Shown in pieces: positions 1 through 27,200 of a stretch of 64,000 bases of DNA. Origin of the DNA: Solea solea. Taxonomy: Eukaryota; Chordata; Actinopteri; Pleuronectiformes; Soleidae. Position 1 is the stretch's first letter; each line of letters opens with the position of its first letter. Location of the stretch: positions 15,806,131-15,870,130 of the forward strand of contig NC_081146.1 of the NCBI RefSeq assembly GCF_958295425.1, given 5' to 3'. A model generated the notes under the pieces. The model was given only the letters and a program-made list of their open reading frames with translations, was not told the origin of the DNA and did not search any database. The position numbers were made by a program, and so were the translations under genes.

Positions 1-578
1 TAATATTAAACATTTTAACCCCTTTATTTATATTTCTGCCCAAAATATTTAGGAAAATTGGAAAAAATGTTGGCCCAGTCGACCGTCGCTTTAATGATCA
101 ATACTGCTTGTTTGTGTTCAAACATCACGAAGGATAGCTTGCCGTCTTGTGTGTGGCGCGCGCGCTATAACAGCCACCGGAACACCTTTTCAAAACAGTC
201 GCGTATTGCTCCGCGTACACTACGTTCATGTGTACGTTTAAATTGATGCAGTTGCTGATGTGGTGATGGAAGAAAAAACGAAACTAAAGTGCTGCATCGT
301 CAATGTGATTAAATTAAAATGATTCGAAATATGACGTGACCTGATTTCAATAACTATTCTGCCAAAGAGATCTATTTTCCCGGCGGCGGCTTCCGGCTTC
401 CTACCTCACAACCTCCGATGACGTTTATGGCGCCAGAAATCAAGGGTTTAGAGAAGATCTATGGTGTGTGTGTGTGTGTCAGCTGGTGGATATTATTCAC
501 TGTTAGCCGCGTTATGTGGACGGTGCCGTAAGTGTGATACGTTATATAGCAGAACTGCGGCTGGAATTTTGAGTCAAG
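1..578 (+). promoter_or_regulatory. Upstream region, probable promoter and 5' UTR of atad2
   Basis: No coding exon is supported here. Base composition changes from AT-rich to GC-rich with many CpGs from about position 380 up to the atad2 start at 579, as expected for a CpG-type promoter with a short 5' UTR. A run of alternating GT lies at about 463-480. In human the neighbour on this side of ATAD2 is NTAQ1, but nothing like it is visible. The transcription start was not determined. Confidence 0.4.
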
Positions 579-14903
<14,325 letters not shown>

Positions 14904-16338
14904 TTTTTCTATGGGACGAATGTGACAGGTTTTTTAATGAATAGATCCGTCATCTTTTTTGAAATGTGTAAATATTTAAACATGGTTCTATTTTCATAGA
15001 AACCTACTGGCACCTCTATGTGTGCATTAGCTAAGTATCTATAACCTCTTTTGCTCATATTTAATTAAATGGATTTCCACTACATGTTGTCCTTTTTTGT
15101 AAGCTCAGGATACATACCAGAGCTACTGCCACTTTTGAACAGCGGTGTCATTGCTGAAAGTGTGCTTTTAGGAAACCGTGAATCACTTGTTCCACACAGT
15201 GTGTTCGTAGCATTTGTATTAGAAAATATCATGTTTACTCTATTCATGGTTTCAGGACATGTGGTCGAATTAAAACACTTCCTAACTCAAGAGTGTACCA
15301 AAGTGACTGTGCTTAATCAAAATGTACTCATATTTTAACAGCAGGTATAATTATATCACAGGGCCCATGCCACAATTATAATCTTTATTTTTAGATTAGT
15401 TCCACACTAATGAGTGAAAGTAGTTGAATTGTGTATTGTCTGCAGAGAAATGTGATTTCACTTGAAGGATTTTCTGGAAGATCTAACAAAAGATATGGAA
15501 TTGTTTTATCATTGAGAATAGTAGAATGTTATAATTGATGTAGACAAATAGAATTATCTAACTATTGCTGATTATGCGTATAAGTATGCATGGGGCAAAC
15601 ATTCTGTCAATTATTACCAAAGAAAACTGAAGAAATGTATATGTATTTTAGATTCTTTAACATAAATAGGTGGAACATTCTGTCTGTAATTTACCTTTAT
15701 GTGGTTCATATCTTTAAGCTTTCTGGATGTGTGTATTTTACGAATGATTTGTGCTATTATTACCAAAAAACATTACTGAAGATACATATTTTCTGTCAAA
15801 AATCTATAATTTATTAAGATTAATATAAAACCCAGTGCAATGAGGACAGCATTTTCAAGTCAGTTACAAGAAATGTCCATTCTTGATCATCCCAACAATG
15901 TTAACTTTGTGCGAGTACCTTTATCACAGTGCATACTGACAACGTACATTATATTTTTCCATTTCAACACAATACATCTCACCAAACCTCTGATCGCATA
16001 CTGAAGTGATACAAATCTAACGTGGAAATCTGAATTGCTGACAGGATATGATTTCTGAATCCATCTCAACACATTCAGCGTCATATTCAGCTTAGTAATG
16101 TGAACGCAGCCTGTCTGTTGTCCTCATGTAGCTTCTGCTGCTGGGTCATGTAAGGACACGTTGGCAGGACGCCCAGCCTGGAGACTAGTGTGGCTCAGGC
16201 ATTCTATGTAAACACTACTTTTAGTTTCACTTTTATTTTAAAGCCACTTATTGTTGTAAAACACATCACAATGGCAAACTGCACATGTTTTTGCCGAAGT
16301 TTCTCCAAAAAATTGGAGCACCAAGAGTCGCCGAGGAA
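14904..16338 (+). other. atad2 3' UTR and intergenic DNA
   Basis: AT-rich, non-coding sequence after the atad2 stop codon. No canonical AATAAA was singled out; AT-rich variants occur near 15815-15825. No gene or recognisable repeat was found. Confidence 0.5.
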
Positions 16339-16856
16339 TGACGTCAGGACGCATCACATTGAACGATGACGCCGTTTGATCATTAAAAAAATCTGCCGTT
16401 TAAGAATATACGAAAATTAGGTCAAGCTAACTTAAACCAGTCGCCACAATATACAATGAACGTCAGCACCGCGCGCTTGTTGGCGGTGAAACTCGAACAA
16501 AGACGCGTCCTGTCGGTGAGAAATAACCTGTTCCGAAGAGGAGTCGACAGATGTCCGGTGATTCCAGCTACTGCAGACCGAAGCTGTAGCCGTTAGACCG
16601 GTCCGTCCTCCCTCCCCTCCTCCCTTCTGCCGCGTTCGGGAAACCTGCAGTCCCGAATCACGTTAACGCTACTGTCGGTGGTAGTCCCGTCCGGCCGCGG
16701 CGGAGCTGAATGGTTAGCCCGGTGAAGGAAGGAGAGACACCGCCACACACACATACACCAGCAGCAGCACTGAGCAGGAGCCGCTCCGCCCGAGAACCAG
16801 GACATTTACTGCTCGCCTCGTCTAGACAGCAACACTATGCACATTTCAGTAGTTCA
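16339..16856 (+). promoter_or_regulatory. Probable zhx1 promoter and first non-coding exon
   Basis: A CpG-rich island lies roughly at 16450-16800. A perfect CRE octamer TGACGTCA sits at 16339-16346. The island ends at a consensus splice donor (GTAAGT at 16857), which fits a non-coding first exon joined to a 5' UTR/coding exon whose acceptor (CCCCAG) is near 18361. The exon boundaries are inferred. Confidence 0.5.
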
Positions 16857-18474
16857 GTAAGTTTAACCGCCATACGTGATCAATAATAATCACTCGCCCA
16901 GCTAACAGTAGCTAGTTGGCTCACACCACAGCGACGCTAGATGCTGTTAATGGTGAATGCATTACATTTAATCATTTAAACAATAATGAATTAGCAACTC
17001 CACACCTCCAGATGGTTGTTGTGCATTGTTGAAATGTAAATGATCTCAATATGGCAGCGCAGAACAGTATTGTTATGTATTATTATATTGTTATTATTAT
17101 CATCGCTAACAGTACAATTTATCTTCTTGTTGTAGCACGTGTCATACAATGAATGAGGTACTTGAACTGTAATTACATGAACCAAAAACACGTGCAGAAA
17201 CTAATCAGTCATGGTTTCACGAGTCAGTATGTATCTATCTGTAAGGTAGTAATTATTATACAGTAGGTGGAGGTGGGCGATTAGTCAAAATACTGTTTGT
17301 ATTGTAAGGGGGAAAAATAAAAAGCAATAAAAGCACAATAGGGGTGGACATCGCCAGATAGACCGCAATACGATATTATCACGATATTTAAGTCACAATA
17401 TGATATTTTCTTAATATTGCATTATATGATTTTGCAAATACTCGGTGGAGATGGAGTAGACTGAAATTTCAATTTATGTTTCATGCTAATCCACAAAGTT
17501 AAATGTTTATTTAAAAAATGATATGCTAAATAAAAAGCAATACTTTTCTGTCTCGATATAATGTCGCCACGCAAAATATCAAAATATTCTATACTATTTT
17601 TTTCACCGAGGTACATAAACTGTATATCCATATGTTAATGCATTGTGCAAACTCTTTGAGACACACTATTATTTTTTATTATTGTTATGGATGTTTTGCA
17701 AAGTATTTCTGTGTTTAACAAGTGTTTGTTTGTTTTCTGTCTGTAAAAAAGTTTAAAACCAGGTTCAAGGTCTTCTTCTGGGGGATTGTAGCGTCTTTAA
17801 AATACCATGCTGCCTTTGCACCATCAGCCTACTCTTTTAAGGCGATCAAATAATGGAATAATATCCTTGAATTGTTGTACACTACCCCATGTTTAATCAG
17901 TGTGCTATTGTGTGTGTTTTATGTGTCCATGTGTGTGTTTGTGTGTATGCTCTGTATTTTATTGTCTTTTCACCTGCTTGCGAAATACAATAGATATTGT
18001 ACTCTCTTGCTGATATTAATGTATTTTGTCCACAGTCCCTGATACAGATAAAATGAATACATTAAATTAAGCTAAACTATAGGCTTTCAGAAAACAAAAT
18101 ACTTACAAAATGGAGGGAGCCATATCAAGAAGTATTTTTGACTTGGTCAAACAACAAAATCATGAATAAATTAACTGAAATATGAAAACTAATGGTTCAG
18201 AACGAGCTCTTTTAGGTACAGACCACTGATATACACTGATCTACTTCACGTTTAAAAGCAATAAGTTGCTTAACTGTTGTGATTAATCAATGTTTTTAAT
18301 TCCTTTTGTGACAAATTTTGTGTGTGACATTAATTTTATCCGTTGTGTTTCCCTTCCCCAGAAAAAAAAAGCAGTTGAATGACTCCAGCATGTGAACACA
18401 ACGACAATGTGAGCATCGTCACTTCTGCTGTAGATCTTTACCCTGAACAGAAGTAAACAGGCTTTGGTTTGACA
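16857..18474 (+). other. zhx1 5' intron and 5' UTR
   Basis: AT-rich intronic DNA. Around 17340-17415 there is a stretch of repeated 'gatat' words like the decayed fish repeats seen again near 32050 and 48040. A pyrimidine tract and CAG near 18350-18361 probably begin the exon that carries the zhx1 start. Confidence 0.45.
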
Positions 18475-21400
18475 ATGTCAAGCCGCCGGAAATCAACCAC
18501 ACCTTGCATGGTGCTGCCCGCTGATGTAGTGGAGCAGGAAGAGGTGGAGGAGAAAACAGAAAGGACCAAAGAGGAGGAGGTGGAGGAAGAGGAGGGGAAG
18601 GTGAAGAAGGGAATACATGAGGGGGCAACTGCAGAGGAGCTAGGCCAGGCTCTAGTGGTTGTTCCCACACCACCAGATACAGGTACCATATAAAATCTAT
18701 TTACAATTCACTTTACAAGCCTGAATACACAGATGGTAATAACATGGATAATATTTGTCACAATGAATGTTACCTTATTTCTGTTATTATAGATGAGCCC
18801 AGTGTCTCTTCTACAGGAGACAGTGAAACACTCGACCCCTCACTGAAGCACAGCACTGCAAAGCCTCCTGATGATCCAAGCAGTGATCAGCCTACCCAGG
18901 AGCAACAGTGTGATATGCCCGAGGAAGGAGGAGGAGGAGAACCTGTGTCAGTCACTGCCATTTCTCTCAGCAAGACACCCATCATGAGGATGAAGACCAA
19001 ATCTGAACCCAAGAGGATTGCTGTGTCCCTGAAAGCGGCAGACGAAGCAGTGGATGGTTCAGGAGGAGGTGGTGAAGGAGAGGTGGGAGGAGAGCAGGAG
19101 CCCATCGAAGCTCCCCTTGGGCCGATGACGCCCATGGAGATGCTGCTACATGATTCCATGAAGCTTGGAGGAGGTGGATTGCTAGTCAGTACGCAGTCAG
19201 AGCAGCAGAGGAAATCTTCCTTTTTAAATCCGACAGTTCTGCCGACTGGCCTGGCCCAGGTAGAGTTTTGATTGTACAAGATTAACTGAGTAAATGGATT
19301 TTAGCAGTATGGGTTTAGAAACTGCAGAGGCCTCTATCACTGTTTCCCTGAATGTATATTTTCAGAATCAACAGCAGCTAAATGTAAAAGCTTTTGGTAA
19401 GTGTTGAATTATTAGCTACAGAACATCAGCTCTGCCGCTGGTACATAGAGGCTGTCTTCTTTATAGGTATTTTGGCAGGACATCAGCTCGCCAAACAAGC
19501 CATGAGCAGTGTTTTATTTTTGCCACTATACACTATGACATGTCTGGATATTTCTCCATCTCCCTTTGTCTCTTCTCCAGGTGCTCTCAGCCTTTCAGGC
19601 CCAGCATAGTACAGCAGCAGCTCAGCCTCAGCTACTGATTCCCCTCAGCAGCATCCCATCTTACAGTGCAACTATGGACACCAACCCTCTGCTGGGCACC
19701 ACATACAAAAAGTTTCCTTACCCCTCGATGGCTGAGATCAATGGCCTAGCAGCACAGACACAGTTCACAGAGGAGCAGATCAAGGTAGATGAACGTGTTG
19801 GATGAGACTTTGACAGAAAAGCTTATCTGACATCACCACCTTTAATACAAAGGACCTGATAAATAAATACCAATTTTCTCCCCAACTTACACAAACCTTG
19901 ATTTGGCTGAAAGCTGCTGCTGACATAAAGCTGGAACAATAATGTTCAATACCCATAAGAATCTAAACTCCTGTTGAAGCCTTGAGACTGGTAATTTGAC
20001 CAAAACCATGTTGCCCTGAAACAGGCTGTGTGAAAGGGGATTTTGTTAGGAGACATCTTTCTATTAATTGATGGTGAAACATCTGTTTGTCTGTGCATCT
20101 GTTTTATAACGGTGGCCATTCAAACACCGAAAATGCAAAAACCACAAGGTTCAAGGTTGCTTTATTGTCACTTATATGTCTGCACATGAAGATGAAATTT
20201 GTCCTTGGGACAGCATACATAACAGCATACAGTAACTAATAATAATAATGTTAGTATTTATAACAGACACAAAAATACAGCACATATTGAATGGGCACTG
20301 CATCTGTCTACAAATGCCAACGGGGTCTGGCTGTCTGTGTATTAATTACAGAACTGCTTGTCAAGTTTAAACGTGACTTAGTAAGGGCACCAGTGTGTGC
20401 AGTGCCAACTTTGATGTTGTTTGGATATGAAATGTAAGAGAACGGGCACGTGTCGGGTATCTCTAGCGTTTCTTTTAATCTGAAACAGAGTAAAACTGTC
20501 CTTTTTGCTTACTTTGCAAATGTTTAAATGTACCTGATCTCCATGCAGGTGTGGTTCTCAGCTCAGCGGCTGAAGCACGGTGTCAGCTGGACGCCTGAGG
20601 AGGTGGAAGAGGCCAGAAGGAAGCAGTTTAACGGCACAGTGCACACAGTGCCTCAGACCATCACTGTCATACCTGCTCACCAGCTCTCAGCTGCTGCCAA
20701 TGGCCTGCAGTCCATTCTCCAGACCTGCCAGATAGTGGGCCAGCCTGGCCTGGTGTTCACACAGGTAGGTAAGGAAAGAGAACATGTCATGTTTACCTCG
20801 ACTCAGCTTGACCTGCCTTACCTTAAACGTAGGCTACATCCATGTTACTACATCTTAAAATAGAAAGGAGCACTTCAGCTCTGTATGGAAGTTATCCATA
20901 CAGACACGTTTAAAACGTATAACAATTACCAGATACACTGGGCATGCACATGCTGGTGAAAACAGGAAGTTGACTCTCTCATCTTCAGTGTGCTTAGTTT
21001 CAGAAAGTACTGAGCTGAGTTGTGGCACATGAGAACCAATCGAGAAGTGAGTACGGGCAACTGCGTCATTGATTTGTCTCTGCCTGTTCAGACTTAGACA
21101 CAGCCACGGATTTTTCAACTAAATCGGAGCCAGCAGCATTTTTAAAATTCTCAATTTTGGGGGCTCTTATGTACCCTTTGTTACTGTAATAGTGGTAACT
21201 ATCTCAATGATGAAAACAGTGCCTTAGGTAGTTTTCTCTATGCTGATATGTTCCCTTTTGTGTTTTTTGATGATGATGATCATGACACAGCAGCCACATA
21301 TTTTGGGTTCTGCTGAGAAGAACCACTCATAGAGTTAAGAAATGTGTCAGATAATGTTTTGCACACACACACAAGACTGGTATCATGCCACAACACATTG

Positions 21401-24256
21401 AATATGTATTGAACTGCAGCAGCTTGTTGACTAAGGACTAATGAAATTTACTCATTTGCTGTGTGGAGATAGACATCGTTTTGACTGAGCTGGCTGACCT
21501 GATTTGTAGTGGTTTGGACAGGAAATGTAAAAAAGCAGTTGAACGTTCAAATAATAACTTTAGATAACAAATACTGCATACTCTGGCTTAATTTATCATC
21601 CTCATATGTGTCATTTCCTTTGTAGGTTGGTCCAGGAGGGAACCTTCCAGTGACCAGTCCAATCACACTGACAGTGGCAGGACTCCCCAGCCAGTCCCAG
21701 AGCTCCAGCAGGGGTTCCTGCCAGCCAACCCCAACAAACAGTGAGCTGAAACGGGCTACCACTGTCCAGCCTCCATCTCTTTCTCCACAGGTGGAGGCAA
21801 ACTTAAAGTTGGCTTTCAGACAAATACTTGTTAATGTCTGTGTTCTCTGTGGCGTCAGTGATTAAGTAACACATGTTTTAGATAATTTTCTCCTTCTCCC
21901 TCTCAAAGGAGAACTCTGCCCTCAGCGCTGACACATTTAGTATGAGGCCTAAGAAGTCCAAAGAGCAGCTGGCAGAGCTGAAAGCCAGCTACCTGAAAAA
22001 CCACTTTGTCACAGATGCCGAAATCGCTCGGCTGATGAAGATCACTAACCTGACAAAGGGAGAGATCAAGAAATGGTTCAGCGACACTCGGTACAACCAG
22101 CGCAACTCTAAGAACAGCCATGTCATCATATTCCATGATGGAGGGGGTCGAGGAGGTGGCAGCTGTAGTAGCAGTGCTAGTGCCACCATTGTTATTGACT
22201 CAAGCGATGATAACCCCACTTCTCCCCATCCTCCCTGCATTTCCCCCGTGAAGGAAAAGGAGACACGGCCCAAAACATGGAATCCTTTCCCAGACTTCAC
22301 TCTGCAGAAGTTTAAGGAGAAGACACCGGAGCAGCTGGTGGTGCTGGAGGAGAGTTTTGAGAAAAGCAGCAATCCATCAGATGAAGAAGTGAGCCGCCTG
22401 AGGACAGAGACTAAATTGACAAGGAGGGAGATAGATGCCTGGTTCATTGAGAGAAGAAAAATACCATCTGTCAATACTTCCTCCCCGGATTCCTTAGAGG
22501 GAGGGAAGTTGGAGACAGATGGAGCAAAAGCAGGAGACAGACAAGGAACAGGAGGAGCAACCTCATCTTCAACCTTAGCCAGCTTGTCTCGTAGAGGTAG
22601 TCAAACTCCACCTGGGGGTCGCAGTAAGCAGCTGCCCTCCACAAGCAGCAGCAAGAAAGACATAAAAGATAAAACTAAAAAGTCTCCAGAGCAGCTCCAC
22701 ATTCTGAAAAGTGCCTTTGTGCGTACCCAGTGGCCCTCGCCAGAGGAGTATGACCAGCTGGCAGAAGAGAGCAGCCTTCCTCGGTCTTACATCGTCAGCT
22801 GGTTCGGGGACTCTCGGTACTCCTGGAAGAACGGAAACCTGAAATGGTTCTTTCAGTATCAAAGTGGAAACGTAGAAGGGGCCAACATTGGGGGAGGCAC
22901 TAAAATGGGAAGCAGCAGTGGCCGTAAAAGACGTGGCCGTAACCGCGGTTGGGGCCGTTCCCGAACCAGGAAGCAGCCCAGAAGGTCTGCCACCTCCAGT
23001 GCAGATACTGACGGACCTGTCCCTGCAAAGAAATTCAAGACTGGGAGGGAGATCCTGAAGGAGTATTTCCTGAAGCACAGCTTTCTCAATGAGCAAGACC
23101 TGGATGAGCTTGTCACTAAGACCAACATGAGCTATGAACAGGTAAAGAAAATATATGATGATGAGATTATCTTCTGACCTGTCAGCCAGTGCAGATCCTC
23201 CCAAGAGCTTCTAAAAAATACCTCGATAATGAGATTCATGGGGAGCTGTTGGCAGAAAATCTAATTTAATTAACTATCTTTTCACATTTCAGTGCATCAT
23301 CACCTTTCATAATCTTGCAAAGAACCACACTGGGTCTTTCTTTCACATTCTTTTACTGCCACATTTCTACATCTACAACTAAAAACTGGCTACAGGGAGG
23401 GTTGAGGGTGTTTTTATAAAACTTGAAGGCCTCTATAATTTTTCCTACATGTGTGGAAATGGATGTGTGAAGGGAGGGCTATTCATTTGTTTTCAATCAG
23501 CAAACTCACCACTAGATGTCAGTAAATCCTACATGCTCAGGCAGCACCCAACAGAGTATAATATGGTAATAATGTGTAACAGGGAAGTGACAATATGGTA
23601 ATACCATCTTATGTCTATAATTATCAATTTATAAATAATGATTCACAAACACTAACCCTAACCCTCTAGTTATTATAATAATTCTCATTACCAAGCTATT
23701 GCCTGGATATTACTTTGTAAATAACATGTTTTTACTGTAATTTTAACCAAGCTGCGAATTGCATTGTTACATCTTTATTACCATACTATTGCCATGCTAT
23801 TACTCACTGTATTGTAAAAGTTTAAAATAATTTTACATTTTAATTAAATTAAACAAACACACCAGTAATACCTGACTGTAAATGTGTCCTTGTGTCATTA
23901 AATGCTGCTAAAATACCAGACATAGCGACATTTCCGCCGTCATCATGCCATGTTTCTCTGTCCTTGAAAAGGTGCGGGAGTGGTTTGCTGAAGTCCAGCG
24001 GCGCTCGGACATGGGGTTAGATCCCTTCAACGAAGCGGCAGCAGGGAGGACGAACATGGATGAAAGAGGGGAGGAGGAGGCGGGGGAGGCGCGGGGAGAG
24101 GGATCATCAGCCACAGATGACCAGGTCGGCACTGGGAACGGAGACGAGGACGACGATGAGGAAGACGAGGAGGACGACGCAGATGACACGGATGACAGTG
24201 AGGTTTGGGAACCGTCACGTAGTGTCAGGAAATCCTTGTCAGTTTCTGAAGACTAA
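18475..24256 (+). CDS. zhx1: ZHX1, zinc fingers and homeoboxes protein without zinc fingers (7 coding exons)
   Basis: Exons 18475-18682, 18793-19259, 19581-19784, 20549-20764, 21626-21790, 21909-23141 and 23972-24256 join in frame to about 924 residues (human 873). The start [14 protein letters not shown] is almost the human N-terminus. Five homeodomains are readable: one split across exons 3-4, three in exon 6 (cores [31 protein letters not shown]), and one split across exons 6-7 (EQ/VREWF). The acidic C-terminus ends in [13 protein letters not shown]1 is a nuclear dimeric transcriptional repressor linked to NF-Y. The two C2H2 fingers that lie between the acidic N-terminus and the KTPIM motif in mammals are absent, and the 110-bp intron there cannot hold them. 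All internal introns interrupt what is a single coding exon in human. Confidence 0.93.
20140..20260. repeat. Probable dispersed fish repeat in zhx1 intron 3
   Basis: The run 'aaggttgctttattgtcact' and the following 'gaaatttgtcc' resemble a short interspersed element that is common in teleost genomes. No target-site duplication was identified, and the borders are approximate. Confidence 0.4.
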
Positions 24257-27200
24257 TGATTGGGGAAATCATGGCGACACATTAGAGAATGTATAAAAGA
24301 AATACTGGGAGCATCAGTGCTGGAAGACACTTAGCTGAACCAAGTCTTTTTGCCACCGATTTTCTTGGGTACAAATTTACAGCATTAATATAAACTGTTT
24401 TTTTCAAACTCTTTTTGAAACATGTCTACATACGACTAACAGATGGACTATAACTTTAGCTCCCTCTGTCAGTATGTGTCTTATTAACTATAGGTGTTAG
24501 TGTAGTCATAATAATTGTGGCAAAAGAGTTTTGTTGAAGCTTAAAAAACTGTTACATGATATGTTGTCAAACTTATACCATCAAGTGCAATGTTCAATCT
24601 GAGTTTAAGTTATAACTGGAAATTGAATAGTTGCCCAGAACGATGTTAATCCAGGCACATCCAGACACTCTTCTGTAGAAGAAAATGACAAATACTGGCT
24701 TTTGTACATTCAAGATTTGGGAGGAACTGACAGTTTCCAATGTCCAGCATGCTCCTTGTTAAATTTCCACTCTGTCATTGCTTAAATTAACCAGAAGTGG
24801 ATATTTATTTACACATTTATGCTTGAGGAGGAGGAGTTTGCCAGGCCTACATTCAAACTTAAATCCTTAGCATTATAAATGTTTCGATCATGGTTCCAAA
24901 TTAACTGCACACGTAAGAAAATACGTAAATGTTGTGTGTGTACAGAGGTGCTTGGAAACATGTAACTAAAGATGTCACTGCTGAGCAATCTCTCTAATAA
25001 ATCTAGCATACATCTATTAGAGGTACTGGTTGATTTGACATGTGACAGTATCTTTTTTTATAGCACCTTAGCAAATTAGGTATCTTTTCCCTCTCCGAGC
25101 TAAAGGCTCAAATGCCGGGGGAAAGTAGCCGAATGAATGCCAATGCCTTGATTATTTTAAATAATGCAGGATGTCTGCTCAAGTCTTCCCTTTATAGTGG
25201 CTCGTTGTTCATTAATATTCGCACTAAAGATTTTTAACGGAGCACCTACAGATCTGATGGAAAATTCCTCAGTACCTGTTTATTATGCACTGCTTTTAAT
25301 GTTTTGAAACAACTTTTTCATCTTTTGATAGAAGTCATTCTGTGCTGTTACAAGCCTTTTTAAAGGAGGTTGTGTGGACTCAGATAGTGTGAGGCTTTTG
25401 TGCCAAAGCTGCAGTTGGCAACAGAGGACAGCACAGTCTTTGAACTCAATGACGGCCACTGTGAGGCAAACATCTGGGTCCAGTACAATAAAACCAAACC
25501 AAATTATGTCACTGCAGCATTGGACAGGACTGAACGGAGGGACGGAATTTGTAAGATGGGGATGCATGTGAACACAGGCAGTGTGAATTTTAAATATGTC
25601 AGTCCATATGTTTCCCCTTGATAAGACTGTGATCACCACCAAATCACCAATACTTTGCCTTTAGGTTTGGGTTCATGCCTAAAACATGGCCTGTGAATCA
25701 TTATCGGTAGCGACCCATACTTTAAGAAGCACTGTTTGCTCGTATTTTAACCAATAATTTGACTCCAATCTGCACTGAAGAGTAAAACGTGAAGCACCTA
25801 AACTAGAAAAATGCACTTTGTCCACTTGTATTTATAGCGGATTAAATCCTGATTAGGCACCTTAATCTCTTATTACACCATGAAATGGCTCTGAGAGACC
25901 AAATCTGTTTTGTATTACAAAGAACTGAACCAGTATTTTGCCTTTTTAACCTTAGTGTATTTTCAAGAGGAGGAATATAATCAAATCATCCACTTTTTTA
26001 ATGATATGTTGTTTCATATTTGGACGTTTATGCGGCTCAAAAAAACTAGTTGAACAATCATCTACCACTTTCTTTCGCTAAATTGCACAATTTGAGCCAA
26101 TTTTTAATCATCTCTCCTTTTGAAAATGCACGCGTTGTATTTGTTGGTATGTTTATAATATTGCTTTTAATAGTGGGAATTGTGTCCCATTTTGTCCCTT
26201 TCTGCTTTCACATGCCCCTGTCTGACTAAACCACTTTCATCCAGGCCCCTTTTGTAAAATGGAGAACTAGATTTCATGTGCACTTCCCAAGACCTGTATG
26301 TGTCCTGTTGAGACTGGGCTATAGGGACATCTTCAAAAAGACTGAAAACATTCAGAAAACAACGAAAAAAAAAAAAGAAGGTATTCTTGGAAAATTCATT
26401 GTCTCTTTTGGAGGGAATTATGACGATGCCTGAAGAAACAGCACAGCATTCCCTCTGTGGTGGGAAGTCGACCAAATAACACTCCTCTCTTCAGCTGTTT
26501 TCTTCATGCTTTCCTGCATTGAGAAGACAAGACAGGACAATAGACTGAAAACTGTCTCAACTGCAGTTCTTCACCCACTGGAGTGAGGCTGTGATGATGC
26601 TTTGCAGATAAACCTATGTGCCTACATGGCTCGTATACATTTTTTTTTTTCTTTAAACAGAATTTCACCAACTCTGCAAACTAAATAATTTGTGATTGCC
26701 ATGGAAATCGGAAACTGTTTAAGTGTTTCTCAAGAAAGCCGTGTTCAAACTAAGGTGTGATGCATGACCGAGCTCTGCTTTCTGCTGACGCTATAAAGAT
26801 GCCTACATACTCTGAAGTTGACATTGGAAGCTTCTGTTGTTAGTCCTTAAATAACCTTGTTGTGATGAATTTTATTGTATTTTCTTACCAGGAACTTGTC
26901 ACACACTCCGTGTCAGAACCTTTGGCTACGCAAAGTGCATTTTAACGAGTCTCTTTGACATTAGTGGAGTTTAGCTTTATATCTGTAGCAACTAAGAGAG
27001 ACATTGGAAACTACTTAATTGTAATGTGACAAATGCCTGGCCATGAGAAATAATAGATTCTAAAAGTCAAGGTATACTTTTTGTCTAATACTGCATGCAA
27101 TAACAAGACGAACAACTGCTCAGTTTGTACATATAGTATTTTGAGTTGGTATACGTGGCACAGTAGAAGCCTAATCTAGAATTACAGTCCAGTTACATTG

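Noticed and set aside
19365..19404. Extra small zhx1 exon (TTTCAG ... GGTAAGTG)
   Set aside because: About 31 nt, would break the frame between the phase-0 exons 2 and 3, and exon 2 joins exon 3 as in the human protein (GLAQ-V).
22575..23204. 209-codon minus-strand frame opposite zhx1 exon 6
   Set aside because: Shadow of the homeodomain exon; no independent evidence.
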